NCBI RefSeq assembly: GCF_900111455.1
Contig: NZ_FOIE01000005.1
Location: 372,001-436,000, forward strand
Source of the DNA: Geodermatophilus poikilotrophus
GTDB taxonomy: Bacteria; Actinomycetota; Actinomycetes; Mycobacteriales; Geodermatophilaceae
DNA: 64,000 bases
Direction: 5' to 3'
Shown here: one piece after another, positions 23,939 to 31,684 of the stretch
Layout: each line of letters starts with the position of its first letter
Position numbering within the stretch: position 1 is the first letter of the stretch
Notes under the pieces: model-generated
The model's input: the letters and a program-made list of their open reading frames with translations, nothing else
What the model was told of the DNA's origin: nothing
The model's database searches: none
Program-made: the position numbers and the translations under genes

Positions 23939-25434
23939 CACCCACCCGCCAGGACCCGCTCGACCGCCTCGGTGATCGTCGCTGCGCGGCGGGGTGCCGC
24001 CTCGACCTCGGCCCGGCGCGTGACCGGCGTCGGCACGAGGATCCCCGACGCGCCGGCGGCGGCCGCGGCCTCGACGTCGGCCCCGATGTCGCCGACGACC
24101 ACGCAGCGGGCGGGGTCGACGTCGAGCTCGGCGCAGGCGGCCTTTACCATCCCGGGCGCGGGCTTGCGGCAGGTGCAGCCGTCGTCCGGCCCGTGCGGGC
24201 AGACCTGGACGGTGTCGAAGGGACCGAGCAGCTCGTCGAGGCGGGCCATGCAGGCGTCGACCTGCGCGCGGGTGATCAGCCCGCGGGCCACACCGGACTG
24301 GTTGCTCACCACGCCGACCCGGACGCCGCGGGCGCGCAGCGCGTCGACGGCCTCGCGGGCCCCGGGCACCGGCTTCACCAGCGCCGGGTCGCCGTTGTAG
24401 GGGTAGTCGCGCACCAGGGTGCCGTCGCGGTCGAACAGCACCAGGTCGGGCAGCCCGCGCCAGGGTCGCACCCGCCGGTGCTGCACCGCGCCGCGGAGGA
24501 AGTGCCAGGTGGCCAGCGGCGGGATCAGCGCGCTGGTGGCGAGCATGGTGCCGACCTCGGCCCGGTCGCGCGGGCCGGGGGCGATCCGCGCCCAGGCGAA
24601 CTCGCCGGTGCCGGCCGCCCAGGCCGCGGCGGCGCCGAGCGCGGCGCGTGGCCGCCGGGCGGCGGCGAGGCCGACGGCGGCCAGCCCGGCGGCGGTGACG
24701 GCCAGGTGCCGCGGCCGGCGGCCCAGCGGGGCGTCGGCGCGGTCGCGCCAGCCGGGGCCGTGCAGCCGCCGCATGAGGACGTCGTCGGCGTTGCCGGCCT
24801 GCACCCGGACGCTCACCCAGCGGTCGACCGGGCGCACCGGGTGGGTGATCCGGCGCTGACCGCGGACCAGCCGGGCGCCGGTGTCCATGACCCGGAGGGC
24901 CAGGTCGGAGTCCTCGCGGAAGGCGCGGGGGAAGCGCTCGTCGAAGCCGCCGACGGCGGCCAGGGCGGCGCGGCGGTAGGCGAGGTCGGCGGTGATCCAG
25001 GAGCTGGTGGCCAGGCCCGCGGTGCCGCGCTCCCAGTCGGTGGGCCGGCGGTCCGCGGGCAGCGGCACCCCCACCCGGCCCTGGCTGCCGGCGACGTCGG
25101 CCGGCAGGTCGGAGAGGTCCTCGGCCAGCCGCCGGTACCAGTCGGGGTCGGGGACGACGTCGTCGTCGAGGAAGGCCACCCACTCGGTGCGCACGCTGCG
25201 CCAGCCGAGGTTGCGCGCGCGGGCGGGGCCACCGCCGCCGGTGCGCACCACGCGCAGGGGTGGCAGGCCGGGCCGCGCCGGCCTCAGCGGTTCCCCGGCG
25301 GGCCGGTCGTCGACGAGGACCAGCTCGGCCGGACGCGGCCCGGGGGCCTCCGCGAGGGCGTCGAGCAGCACGTCCAGGGACGGCCGGCCGACGGTCGGCA
25401 CGACCACGGAGCACTGCTCGATCCCCACCTGCAT
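23935..25434 (-). CDS. GT2 glycosyltransferase fused to heptose-bisphosphate phosphatase (GmhB)
   Basis: 499-aa two-enzyme fusion. Residues 1-230: family-2 glycosyltransferase with SVVVPTVGRPSLDVLLDAL, FLDDDVVPDPDWY (DXD) and an RAFREDSDLALRV acceptor motif. About 235-320: hydrophobic segments that may anchor it to the membrane. About 330-499: HAD-IIIA phosphatase with DRDGTLV, VVSNQSGVARG, the zinc loop CPHGPDDGCTC followed by RKP, and VVGDIGADV, all features of GmhB. It removes the 7-phosphate of heptose 1,7-bisphosphate. First gene of the operon, 33 bp downstream of a palindromic promoter motif. The fusion may channel heptose supply to transfer. Confidence 0.92.
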   Translation of the reverse strand: MQVGIEQCSVVVPTVGRPSLDVLLDALAEAPGPRPAELVLVDDRPAGEPLRPARPGLPPLRVVRTGGGGPARARNLGWRSVRTEWVAFLDDDVVPDPDWYRRLAEDLSDLPADVAGSQGRVGVPLPADRRPTDWERGTAGLATSSWITADLAYRRAALAAVGGFDERFPRAFREDSDLALRVMDTGARLVRGQRRITHPVRPVDRWVSVRVQAGNADDVLMRRLHGPGWRDRADAPLGRRPRHLAVTAAGLAAVGLAAARRPRAALGAAAAWAAGTGEFAWARIAPGPRDRAEVGTMLATSALIPPLATWHFLRGAVQHRRVRPWRGLPDLVLFDRDGTLVRDYPYNGDPALVKPVPGAREAVDALRARGVRVGVVSNQSGVARGLITRAQVDACMARLDELLGPFDTVQVCPHGPDDGCTCRKPAPGMVKAACAELDVDPARCVVVGDIGADVEAAAAAGASGILVPTPVTRRAEVEAAPRRAATITEAVERVLAGGW

Positions 25435-25467
25435 GTTCGCGTCCTGCCCGCCGTGAGTGGAGAGGAA

Positions 25468-25487
25468 ACACTACGGGCTTGAAGTGT
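25468..25487 (-). promoter_or_regulatory. ACACT-N10-AGTGT operator of the heptose operon
   Basis: Palindrome matching the one at 14787-14806. On the minus strand its distal arm forms TAGTGT (25473-25468), a fair -10 box giving a leader of about 27 nt. The overlap of -10 and palindrome suggests a repressor or regulator site. Confidence 0.65.
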
Positions 25488-25523
25488 CCCCGGACGAGTG
25501 GCGGCAGGCCGGGAGTCCCCCGT

Positions 25524-26039
25524 TCAGCGGCGGGTGCGGGCCGCCGCTGAGACGCGGGCGAGGGCGTCGGTCACGACGGGCGCGTCGTCCCCCAGCAGGG
25601 TGAGCAGGTGGGCGACCAGGCCGTCGTGGGTGGGGCGGGCCTCCTCGACCTTGGTCCGCCCGGCCGGGGTGAGCCGGGCGTGCAGCAGCCGCTTGTCCCC
25701 GGAGGAGCGCTCCCGGACGACGTAGCCCTCGGCGACCAGCCGGCTGACGGTGCTGGTCACCCCGGCGCGGGAGATCCCGAGGGCCTCGGCGAGCTCGCCC
25801 ATGGTGGCCCGCTCGCCGGGGGCCTCGGCGATCCGCCGCAGCGCCTCGTACCCGGTGAGCGAGAGGTCGTGCCGGCGGTGCAGCGCCGAGTCGACGCGGC
25901 GGGTGATGCGGTCGTGCACCTGCACGATGCGCAGCCAGGTCTCGGCCGGACCGGGTGCCGCGCCCGGGACGTCGGCCACGTCCCCGGGCACGTGCTCGAC
26001 GGGGAGGTCCGGTGCCAGGGCGTCCTCGGGGCGGGCCAC
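25524..26039 (-). CDS. MarR-family transcriptional regulator
   Basis: 171-aa winged-helix dimer protein. The HTH is visible as GYEALRRIAEAPGERATMGELAEALGI spread over helices 2-3, the recognition helix SRAGVTSTVSRLVAEGYV and the wing RERSSGDKRLLHARLTPAG. The first 30 residues are acidic and Pro-rich. The GTG 26039 start is chosen to keep the dimerisation helix; no strong Shine-Dalgarno is visible. It lies just upstream of, and in the same direction as, the heptose operon (90 bp gap), so control of that operon is possible but not shown. Confidence 0.88.
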   Translation of the reverse strand: MARPEDALAPDLPVEHVPGDVADVPGAAPGPAETWLRIVQVHDRITRRVDSALHRRHDLSLTGYEALRRIAEAPGERATMGELAEALGISRAGVTSTVSRLVAEGYVVRERSSGDKRLLHARLTPAGRTKVEEARPTHDGLVAHLLTLLGDDAPVVTDALARVSAAARTRR

Positions 26040-26064
26040 CCGTCCATCGTCGCCGACGGAGCGC

Positions 26065-26760
26065 TCAGGCGCTCCCGAAGGACCGAGGTGCCCGGGCGCG
26101 GCCGCCCGGCCGGCGGCTCCCGGCGACGAGGACCAGGCCCGTGCCGGTGGCGACCAGCGCGCCGCCGGCGGCCAGCACCGGCCAGGGGACGCCGTCGGGA
26201 ACCGCGGCAGCCTCCCGCGCGGAGACCGGGGCGGCGAGCGGGCCGTCGGAGGTCCCGGCGGGCGCGGGGCTGTCCGGGTCGGGCAGGCCCGGGACCGGCA
26301 TCGGCACCGTCTCACCGTGCTGCGGCACCACTGCTGCGCCGGCGGGCGGGCTGATGGCGGCGCAGTCCTCGGCGGCCGGCCGGGTGAAGTCGTAGCCCGT
26401 CAGCTCGTCGACCCAGCCGGCGCCCGAGCCGTCCAGGGCCGTGTACCGCAGGAACGGGTCGATGGTCTCGCCCCAGTCGACCGGGCCGGTGCTGAGGACG
26501 ACGACGGCGCCGGGGGCGACCTCCGCGCTCTGCTCCCCCGCGGGACGGCGGCTGGTGCCCAGCGTGACCGCGTGGCCGACGGTGCCGCCGGCGACCTCGA
26601 TGACCACACCGCCCGGGCGGCAGCTGGGCCCGTGGGTGACGCGGGCGTCGGGGCGGGCGTCGTCGTCGACGGCGGCCGCCGGGCCCGCGAGGGCGGTGCC
26701 GGTGCACAGCAGGGCGAGCGCCATGACGGCGACGGACGCCGGCCGAGTGGCCACCTGCAC
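26065..26760 (-). CDS. Secreted surface protein with C-terminal membrane anchor
   Basis: About 231 aa, family not recognised. It has an N-terminal signal peptide (VAVMALALLCTGTALAGPAAA, cleavage after an Ala-rich site), an extracellular domain with two spaced cysteines (SCRPGG and EDCAAI), a Pro-rich stalk (about 150-185), and a C-terminal transmembrane helix PVLAAGGALVATGTGLVLVA with a basic tail. There is no LPXTG motif. I prefer GTG 26760, eight bases after AGGGGG, though GTG 26766 is in frame. It may be a cell-surface protein; the function is unknown. Confidence 0.8.
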   Translation of the reverse strand: MQVATRPASVAVMALALLCTGTALAGPAAAVDDDARPDARVTHGPSCRPGGVVIEVAGGTVGHAVTLGTSRRPAGEQSAEVAPGAVVVLSTGPVDWGETIDPFLRYTALDGSGAGWVDELTGYDFTRPAAEDCAAISPPAGAAVVPQHGETVPMPVPGLPDPDSPAPAGTSDGPLAAPVSAREAAAVPDGVPWPVLAAGGALVATGTGLVLVAGSRRPGGRARAPRSFGSA

Positions 26761-26933
26761 GTGCACTTCCCCCTGGTTCTGCGCCGGCGCGCCCGCGGTG
26801 CACCGGTGCCGCCCATGATGCCGGGGGAACCGGACCGTCGACCTCGGGTTACCGGCCGGTCGGGCGTGTCGCTACGGCGTGTCGGTGAAAAGGCGCCCCG
26901 GGCCCGTCTGACGGGCTGTGATCCAGCGCTCAC

Positions 26934-26939
26934 TACGGT
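26934..26939 (+). promoter_or_regulatory. -10 box of leaderless oxidase promoter
   Basis: TACGGT six bases before the GTG start at 26946. The 11-mer CTCACTACGGT recurs at 31603-31613 ahead of the DoxX gene. Confidence 0.5.
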
Positions 26940-26945
26940 GGCGTC

Positions 26946-28262
26946 GTGGACTCAGCAGCGGGCACCGGACGCCGCCGGCAGGACGAGGTCTACCGCGCCG
27001 GGGTGTACGGCCACCGGCCGCGGGTGCCCACCGCTGCCCGGGCGCTGCAGCGCCGCGCGCGCGAGCGGCTGGGCGGCCGCGCGTACTCCTACGTCGCCGG
27101 TGGGGCCGGGGGCGAGACCACGCAGCGCGCCAACCGCACGGCGTTCGACCGGTACGCCGTCGTCCCACGGGTGCTGCGGGACGTCAGCGTCCGGGACACC
27201 TCGGTGCAGCTGTTCGGACGGCGGCTGCCCGCTCCCCTGCTGCTCGGCCCGGTCGGCGCGCTGGAGCTGGTGCACCCTGCGGCGGACCTCGCGGTGGCGC
27301 GCGCGGCGGCGTCCCTCGGCGTGCCCATGGTCTTCTCCAACCAGGCCTCCGTGTCGATGGAGGAGTGCGCCGCGGTCATGGGCTCGTCGCCGCGCTGGTT
27401 CCAGCTCTACTGGTCGACCTCGGACGAGCTGGTGGAGAGCCTGGTCGGGCGCGCGGAGGCCAGCGGCTGCGACGCGCTGGTGGTCACCCTCGACACCACG
27501 ATGCTCGGCTGGCGCCCCCGCGACCTGGACCTGGGGCACCTGCCCTTCGCGCTGGGCAAGGGGATCGCGCAGTACACCTCCGACCCGGTGTTCCGCCGGC
27601 TGACCGAGGAGCGGGCCGCAGCGTCCGCGGCGCCCGCCCCGGCCCGGCCCGGCGCCGCGGCCGGCCGGGACCGGCAACCGCGGCCCACGCTGGCGGCCGT
27701 GCGCGCGCTGGTCGGGATGGCGCGGGCCTGGCCGGGACAGCTGCTGGAGAACCTGCGCTCGCCGCTGCCGCGGGCCGCGGTCGAGACGTTCCTGTCCATC
27801 TACTCCCGGCCCTCGATCACCTGGGCCGACCTGGCCTGGCTGCGGGCCCGCACCCGGCTGCCCATCGTGCTCAAGGGCGTGCTGCACCCCGACGACGCCC
27901 GCCGGGCGCTCGACGAGGGCGTGGACGGCGTGGTGGTCAGCACGCACGGCGGCCGGCAGGTGGACCGCTCGATCGCGGCGCTCGACGCGCTCCCCGACGT
28001 GGTGGCCGCAGTGGGTGGCCGGGCGCCGGTGCTGCTCGACAGCGGGGTGCGCAGCGGCGCCGACGTCCTCACCGCGGTCGCGCTCGGCGCGCGGGCGGTG
28101 CTGCTCGGCCGGCCGTTCGCCTGGGGGCTCGCCCTGGCCGGCGAGGAGGGCGTGCGCCAGGTGGTGTCCGACGTGCTGGGCGAGTTCGACCTGACGCTCG
28201 GGCTCAGCGGCCACACGGCGGTCGACCAGCTCTCCCCCGACGTGCTGCGCCGGGTCGGCTGA
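26946..28262 (+). CDS. FMN-dependent alpha-hydroxy-acid oxidase/dehydrogenase
   Basis: 438 aa, TIM-barrel flavoenzyme of the lactate 2-monooxygenase/lactate oxidase family. Key features: AYSYVAGGAGGE near the N-terminus, GPVGALELVHPAADLAVARA, PRWFQLYWSTSDELV, active-site Lys in LPIVLKGVLHPDDA, catalytic His in VVSTHGGRQVD, phosphate-binding LLDSGVRSGADVLTAVALGA, and LLGRPFAWGLA. It oxidises 2-hydroxy acids such as lactate to keto acids. An Ala/Pro-rich insert (about 220-245) is longer than usual. It appears leaderless, starting at GTG 26946. A gene-end repeat follows. Confidence 0.93.
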   Translation: MDSAAGTGRRRQDEVYRAGVYGHRPRVPTAARALQRRARERLGGRAYSYVAGGAGGETTQRANRTAFDRYAVVPRVLRDVSVRDTSVQLFGRRLPAPLLLGPVGALELVHPAADLAVARAAASLGVPMVFSNQASVSMEECAAVMGSSPRWFQLYWSTSDELVESLVGRAEASGCDALVVTLDTTMLGWRPRDLDLGHLPFALGKGIAQYTSDPVFRRLTEERAAASAAPAPARPGAAAGRDRQPRPTLAAVRALVGMARAWPGQLLENLRSPLPRAAVETFLSIYSRPSITWADLAWLRARTRLPIVLKGVLHPDDARRALDEGVDGVVVSTHGGRQVDRSIAALDALPDVVAAVGGRAPVLLDSGVRSGADVLTAVALGARAVLLGRPFAWGLALAGEEGVRQVVSDVLGEFDLTLGLSGHTAVDQLSPDVLRRVG

Positions 28263-28263
28263 C

Positions 28264-28324
28264 GGACGGCCCCGTCCCCTCCGCCCCTCGCCGGCCCGGG
28301 ACGGTGCCCTGGACGGGGCCGTCC
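28264..28324 (+). repeat. Gene-end nested-hairpin repeat (oxidase copy)
   Basis: Starts one base after the stop codon. The outer stem is a perfect 14 bp (GGACGGCCCCGTCC, 28264-28277, with 28311-28324); the interior has CCTCGCCGGCCCGGG. The strongest outer stem of the family. Confidence 0.7.
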
Positions 28325-28655
28325 CGACACGCCGGTGCGGCCTTGACCCGGCCGTGTGACGGGGGTCACAGTGGAGGCAGGGCGGGGGCAGCCGGTAACG
28401 AGTGGCCTCCCACTGCTGGGAGGACCGACCAACGCGGCCAGACCGTCAGGACCGGCCCCCCGCCCCTCACGCCTCCACCTCGTCGTGGACGACGGCTGCG
28501 CGTGGCACCCACCTGGCCGACGACCGACGTCCTCCCGGCAGACCCCTCCGGCGCAGGAGTGAGCCGGCGGACCCGCGACGACCGTCGCCCGAGGCCGGCG
28601 AGCGTGCGCAGCCGGGCCGGTGGAGGGGCTGCTCGCGCACGCTCCCGAGAGGAGG
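28325..28655. other. Gene-free region before the tRNA pair
   Basis: No credible protein gene. It contains a TTGACC (28342-28347), a CRP-type palindrome (28355-28370) and a perfect 7-bp hairpin CCTCCCA-CTGC-TGGGAGG (28406-28423). A small RNA is conceivable but unproven. Confidence 0.45.
28355..28370. promoter_or_regulatory. CRP/GlxR-type palindrome
   Basis: TGTGACGGGGGTCACA matches TGTGA-N6-TCACA, the consensus of CRP/GlxR-type regulators, at all ten outer positions. No gene begins close downstream on either strand, so its target is unclear. Confidence 0.45.
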
Positions 28656-28689
28656 ACAGCGGCCCCGTCCCGGAGGACGGAGCCGCTGT
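28656..28689 (-). terminator. Terminator of the tRNA-Ser/tRNA-Arg unit
   Basis: Hairpin ACAGCGGC...GCCGCTGT continued by CCGTCC / GGACGG with a 4-nt loop, 17 bases beyond the tRNA-Arg 3' end on the minus strand. Confidence 0.75.
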
Positions 28690-28706
28690 GCTGTCTCAAC
28701 CAGACG

Positions 28707-28779
28707 TGCACCCGAAGGGATTCGAACCCCTAACCTTCTGATCCGTAGTCAGATGCTCTATCCGTTGAGCTACGGGTGC
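28707..28779 (-). tRNA. tRNA-Arg (anticodon ACG)
   Basis: 73-nt cloverleaf: acceptor GCACCCG / CGGGTGC, D-arm GCTCAACGGATAGAGC, anticodon stem TCTGA-CTACGGA-TCAGA, and T-arm GGGGTTCGAATCCC. A34 would be the TadA substrate. CCA is not encoded. Confidence 0.97.
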
Positions 28780-28800
28780 CTGCTGTTCAGTTGTCGTGCG

Positions 28801-28889
28801 CGGAGGCTCCGGGATTTGAACCCGGGATGGGGATTAACCCAAACCGCATTAGCAGTGCGGCGCCATAGACCGGACTAGGCGAAGCCTCC
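28801..28889 (-). tRNA. tRNA-Ser (anticodon GCU)
   Basis: Class II tRNA, 89 nt: acceptor GGAGGCT / AGCCTCC, discriminator G, anticodon stem-loop CCGCA-CTGCTAA-TGCGG, long variable arm, and T-arm CCGGGTTCAAATCCCGG. It lies 21 bp upstream of tRNA-Arg and is probably co-transcribed. Confidence 0.97.
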
Positions 28890-28974
28890 CGGGGTCCGAG
28901 TCCCCCCGGAACCACCGAGGAGAGACTACCAGCGCCCCGGGAGGCGGTCCGCCAGGGGTCCCCCGACCTCCCGG

Positions 28975-29024
28975 TGCGCAGGGAGGGACGCGTCGACAGG
29001 ACCTGGCACGTCCCTCCCTGCGCA
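28975..29024 (-). terminator. 16-bp hairpin terminator of the MFS gene
   Basis: TGCGCAGGGAGGGACG (28975-28990) pairs perfectly with 29009-29024 across an 18-nt loop, nine bases after the MFS stop codon. Confidence 0.8.
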
Positions 29025-29033
29025 ACGGCGGAC

Positions 29034-30239
29034 TCAGGCGGCGACGGGCTCGGGCACCCGCTCGCGGGCCGGACGCCGGCCCGGGACCAGCGTCACCAGC
29101 ACCGCGAGGGCGGCCCCGGCGACGGCGAGCAGCAGGCTGCCGCTCACCCCGGCCGGGCCCTCGATCAGCGCCCCGCCGAGCGCGGCCCCCACCGCCGAGG
29201 CACCGGTGGCCATCGTCGACAGCCAAGTGAAGGCCTCCGTGGTGGCGTGCGCCGGAGCGATCGCGCCCACCAGCGAGTTCTGCACCGTCAACGTGGGCGC
29301 GATGGCCGTCCCGCCGAGGAAGAGCAGCGCACCGAGGACCCACGGGTCGGACGCCGCGGCGAGCGGCGCCAGGCCGATGGTCACGCCGAGCAGCAGCCAG
29401 CGGTACTGCCGCGGTAGCGAGACGCTGACCACCCGGGCGCCGAACCACAGCCCGCCGGCCACCGAGCCCAGCGACCACAGGGCCAGCAGGACGCCGGACA
29501 TCCCGGGCGCCCCGGCGGCGTCGGCGAACGCGGGGACGGCGACCTCGAGCGCACCGAAGCCGAGCATCAGCGCCGCGCCGCTGAGCAGCACCCGGGGCAT
29601 GCCGGGGGCGAGCACCGTGGCGAAGGCGCTGGTGCGGTGCACCACGGGCACCGACACCCAGCCGCGCATCGCCCCCGAGGCCGCGATGCCGAGTGCGCCG
29701 GCCACGGCCAGCACCCCGGCGACGGCGATCGCCCACGCCGGGGTGGCCAGCACGGCGAGCGCGGCGACGAGCGTCGGGCCGGCCACGAAGACCAGCTCGG
29801 TGGCGGTGGCGTCGAGGGCGTAGGCGGTGCCCCGCACCCGCGGGTCGACCCGGGACCACAGCGCACGGACCGCACCGGACACCAGCGGGGTCCCGGCACC
29901 GGCGACGGCCGAGGCGGCCACGATCGCCGCGGTGGGAGCGCCGCCGAGGACGACGGCCACGAGCAGGGTCAGCAGCAGCGGATAGGCCGCGGCCTGCGCC
30001 ACCAGGACCGGGCGCGGACTGCGACGGTCGGCCAGCCGACCGAGCACCGGCGCCATCCCGGCCATCGCCAGGCCGTAGGTGGCCGCCGCGAGGCCGGCGA
30101 CGGCGTAGGAACCGGTCTGCTGCTGCACCATGAGCAGCAGTGCGAGCGGGACCATGGCCGAGGGGAGACGGCCGGCGAAACCGGCGACGAGCAGCACCGG
30201 GGCGGACGGCAGGCGCCAGACGGACAGGTACGAACGCAC
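29034..30239 (-). CDS. MFS transporter
   Basis: About 401 aa, 12 predicted membrane helices. The N-terminal half has FAGRLPSAMVPLALLLMV and, between helices 2 and 3, GLAMAGMAPVLGRLADRRSPR, the MFS motif-A loop. The C-terminal half repeats the six-helix plan, with VSLPRQYRWLLLGV at a central loop. I prefer GTG 30239 with GAAGTGAG upstream; the frame is open to 30287. It is divergent from a CGNR regulator gene with duplicated 12-bp elements between them, suggesting regulator-exporter pairing. The substrate is unknown. Confidence 0.9.
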   Translation of the reverse strand: MRSYLSVWRLPSAPVLLVAGFAGRLPSAMVPLALLLMVQQQTGSYAVAGLAAATYGLAMAGMAPVLGRLADRRSPRPVLVAQAAAYPLLLTLLVAVVLGGAPTAAIVAASAVAGAGTPLVSGAVRALWSRVDPRVRGTAYALDATATELVFVAGPTLVAALAVLATPAWAIAVAGVLAVAGALGIAASGAMRGWVSVPVVHRTSAFATVLAPGMPRVLLSGAALMLGFGALEVAVPAFADAAGAPGMSGVLLALWSLGSVAGGLWFGARVVSVSLPRQYRWLLLGVTIGLAPLAAASDPWVLGALLFLGGTAIAPTLTVQNSLVGAIAPAHATTEAFTWLSTMATGASAVGAALGGALIEGPAGVSGSLLLAVAGAALAVLVTLVPGRRPARERVPEPVAA

Positions 30240-30275
30240 GACGAACTCACTTCGGTAGCACGCGGACGGGAAGAG

Positions 30276-30334
30276 GTAGGGGGTCAAACACCGTTGACTG
30301 CCTACACGCTACGGACAGACACGTAGGGGGTCAA
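30276..30334. promoter_or_regulatory. Direct repeats GTAGGGGGTCAA in divergent promoter
   Basis: Two identical 12-mers at 30276-30287 and 30323-30334 (47-bp period) and a partial third (GTAGGGG, 30376-30382) lie between the MFS and CGNR genes. They are likely operator half-sites, probably for the CGNR protein. Confidence 0.55.
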
Positions 30335-30387
30335 GTGACTGACGACGCCTACGGCGTGTCGACGGCACACCAGCGGTAGGGGATTCC

Positions 30388-30921
30388 ATGGACTACGACA
30401 CCTACGGGTCCACCGCGGTCGAGCTGGCCATCGACCTGGCCAACGCCGACCGGGACGCCGGACCGGACTGGGCCACGGCCTTCCTGCGCACCCACGACGA
30501 GTGGTTCGAGCCGGGCACGGTCGTCGAGCTCTCCCGCGCCGAGACCGGGCAGGCCGCCACGACCGCCGACCTGGTGCGGGCGGTGGCCGTGGCCACCACG
30601 CAGCCCGAGGTGCTCGAGCGGCTCAACTCGCTGCTCGCCCTGGCGCACCCGCAGCCCTACGCCACCGACCACGACGGCGAGCTGCACCTGCACTACGCGC
30701 GCCCCGACGCGCCACTGCTGGAGCAGCTGACGACGACGGTGGCGATGGGCCTGTCGCAGGTCGTCGTCCAGCACGGGTGGCAGCGGATCGGCGTCTGCTC
30801 GGCCGAGGGGTGCGACGACGTCTACGTCGACACCTCGCGCAACGCCAGCCGCCGGTACTGCTCCAACACCTGCGCCAGCCGCTCGACGGTCGCCGCCTAC
30901 CGCGCCCGCCAGAAGACCTGA
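30388..30921 (+). CDS. CGNR zinc-finger transcriptional regulator
   Basis: 177-aa regulator. The N-terminal stress-response A/B barrel-like domain (ABATE type) includes VELAIDLANADRDAG; the C-terminal zinc finger has CSAEGCDDVYVD and RRYCSNTCASRSTVAAYRAR, the CGNR-type motif with four Cys (CGNR itself reads CASR). ATG 30388 has AGGGGA just upstream. It is divergent from the MFS transporter and probably controls it. A gene-end repeat starts one base after the stop codon. Confidence 0.93.
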   Translation: MDYDTYGSTAVELAIDLANADRDAGPDWATAFLRTHDEWFEPGTVVELSRAETGQAATTADLVRAVAVATTQPEVLERLNSLLALAHPQPYATDHDGELHLHYARPDAPLLEQLTTTVAMGLSQVVVQHGWQRIGVCSAEGCDDVYVDTSRNASRRYCSNTCASRSTVAAYRARQKT

Positions 30922-30923
30922 CG

Positions 30924-30977
30924 AAGGGCCCGTTCCCCTCACCACTCGCAAGCTCGCGGTGAGCCTCTGGACGGGGC
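30924..30977 (+). repeat. Gene-end nested-hairpin repeat (CGNR copy)
   Basis: Starts three bases after the stop codon with GAAGGGCCCGTTCC, has inner arms TCACC / GGTGA around ACTCGCAAGCTCGC, and ends with GGACGGGGCC. Matches the family consensus with a few substitutions. Confidence 0.65.
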
Positions 30978-31031
30978 CTGGCGCGGGCGTGCGAGTGGTG
31001 GGGGCAGGGAGGTCCTTCTAGCGTCGCGCGC

Positions 31032-31649
31032 ATGGTGAGCGCCCGGCACTGGGACGCGCGCCTGCACACCCTCGTCGGCGGGCTGCCGAACTCCCCTGCC
31101 GACCGCTGGCTGCGCCGGCTCACCACCGCCGCCGACCACGGCCGTCTCTGGACGGTCGCCGGCGTGCTCATGGCCCTGCGTCGCGGTGCGCCGCGACGCG
31201 GCGCCGTCCGCGGGCTGGCGTCGATGGCGGTGTCCAGCGGACTGGTGAACACCGCGCTCAAGCCGGTGTTCGGCCGCCGGCGTCCCGACCTCGGCGCCCA
31301 CCCGGTGCACCGCCTGCTGCAGCAGGCGATGACCACGCACTCGTTCCCGAGCGGCCACTCCTCCTCGGCCGGGGCCTTCGTCACCGGCGTCGCCCTGGAG
31401 TGCCCGGCGGCGGGGGTCGTGCTCGCACCCCTCGCACTCGCGGTCGGCTACTCGCGGGTGCACGTCGGCGTGCACTACCCGGGGGACGTCGTCGCCGGGT
31501 TGGCGGTGGGCGCCGCGGTCGCCGTGGGCCTCCGACGCCGGTGGCCGGGGAGGACCGGTCGACTGCCGTCGCCCGCCGTTGACCCAGCGGAGTGGCGGCG
31601 ATCTCACTACGGTCCGGTCAGGGTGTCCCGGCGCGGGTCGGGGCACTGA
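31032..31649 (+). CDS. PAP2-family lipid phosphatase
   Basis: 205-aa membrane phosphatase. The three catalytic motifs are present: KPVFGRRRP (KX6RP), PSGHSSSAG (with the catalytic His), and SRVHVGVHYPGDV (SRX5HX3D). Hydrophobic segments surround them. Family members dephosphorylate undecaprenyl pyrophosphate or phosphatidic acid, which would fit the carrier recycling needed for polysaccharide synthesis; this link is inference. ATG 31032 follows TAGCGT by seven bases, suggesting a leaderless transcript. Confidence 0.92.
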   Translation: MVSARHWDARLHTLVGGLPNSPADRWLRRLTTAADHGRLWTVAGVLMALRRGAPRRGAVRGLASMAVSSGLVNTALKPVFGRRRPDLGAHPVHRLLQQAMTTHSFPSGHSSSAGAFVTGVALECPAAGVVLAPLALAVGYSRVHVGVHYPGDVVAGLAVGAAVAVGLRRRWPGRTGRLPSPAVDPAEWRRSHYGPVRVSRRGSGH

Positions 31650-31684
31650 GCAGACCTGCAGTCCCCGACGGAAAGAGGTCCTCC

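Noticed and set aside
26946-28262. 420-aa minus-strand frame over the oxidase
   Set aside because: Antisense shadow with no recognisable motif; the plus-strand enzyme is complete.
28402-28878. 158-aa frame crossing the tRNA-Arg and tRNA-Ser genes
   Set aside because: It reads antisense through two tRNA genes and a terminator; not a plausible protein.
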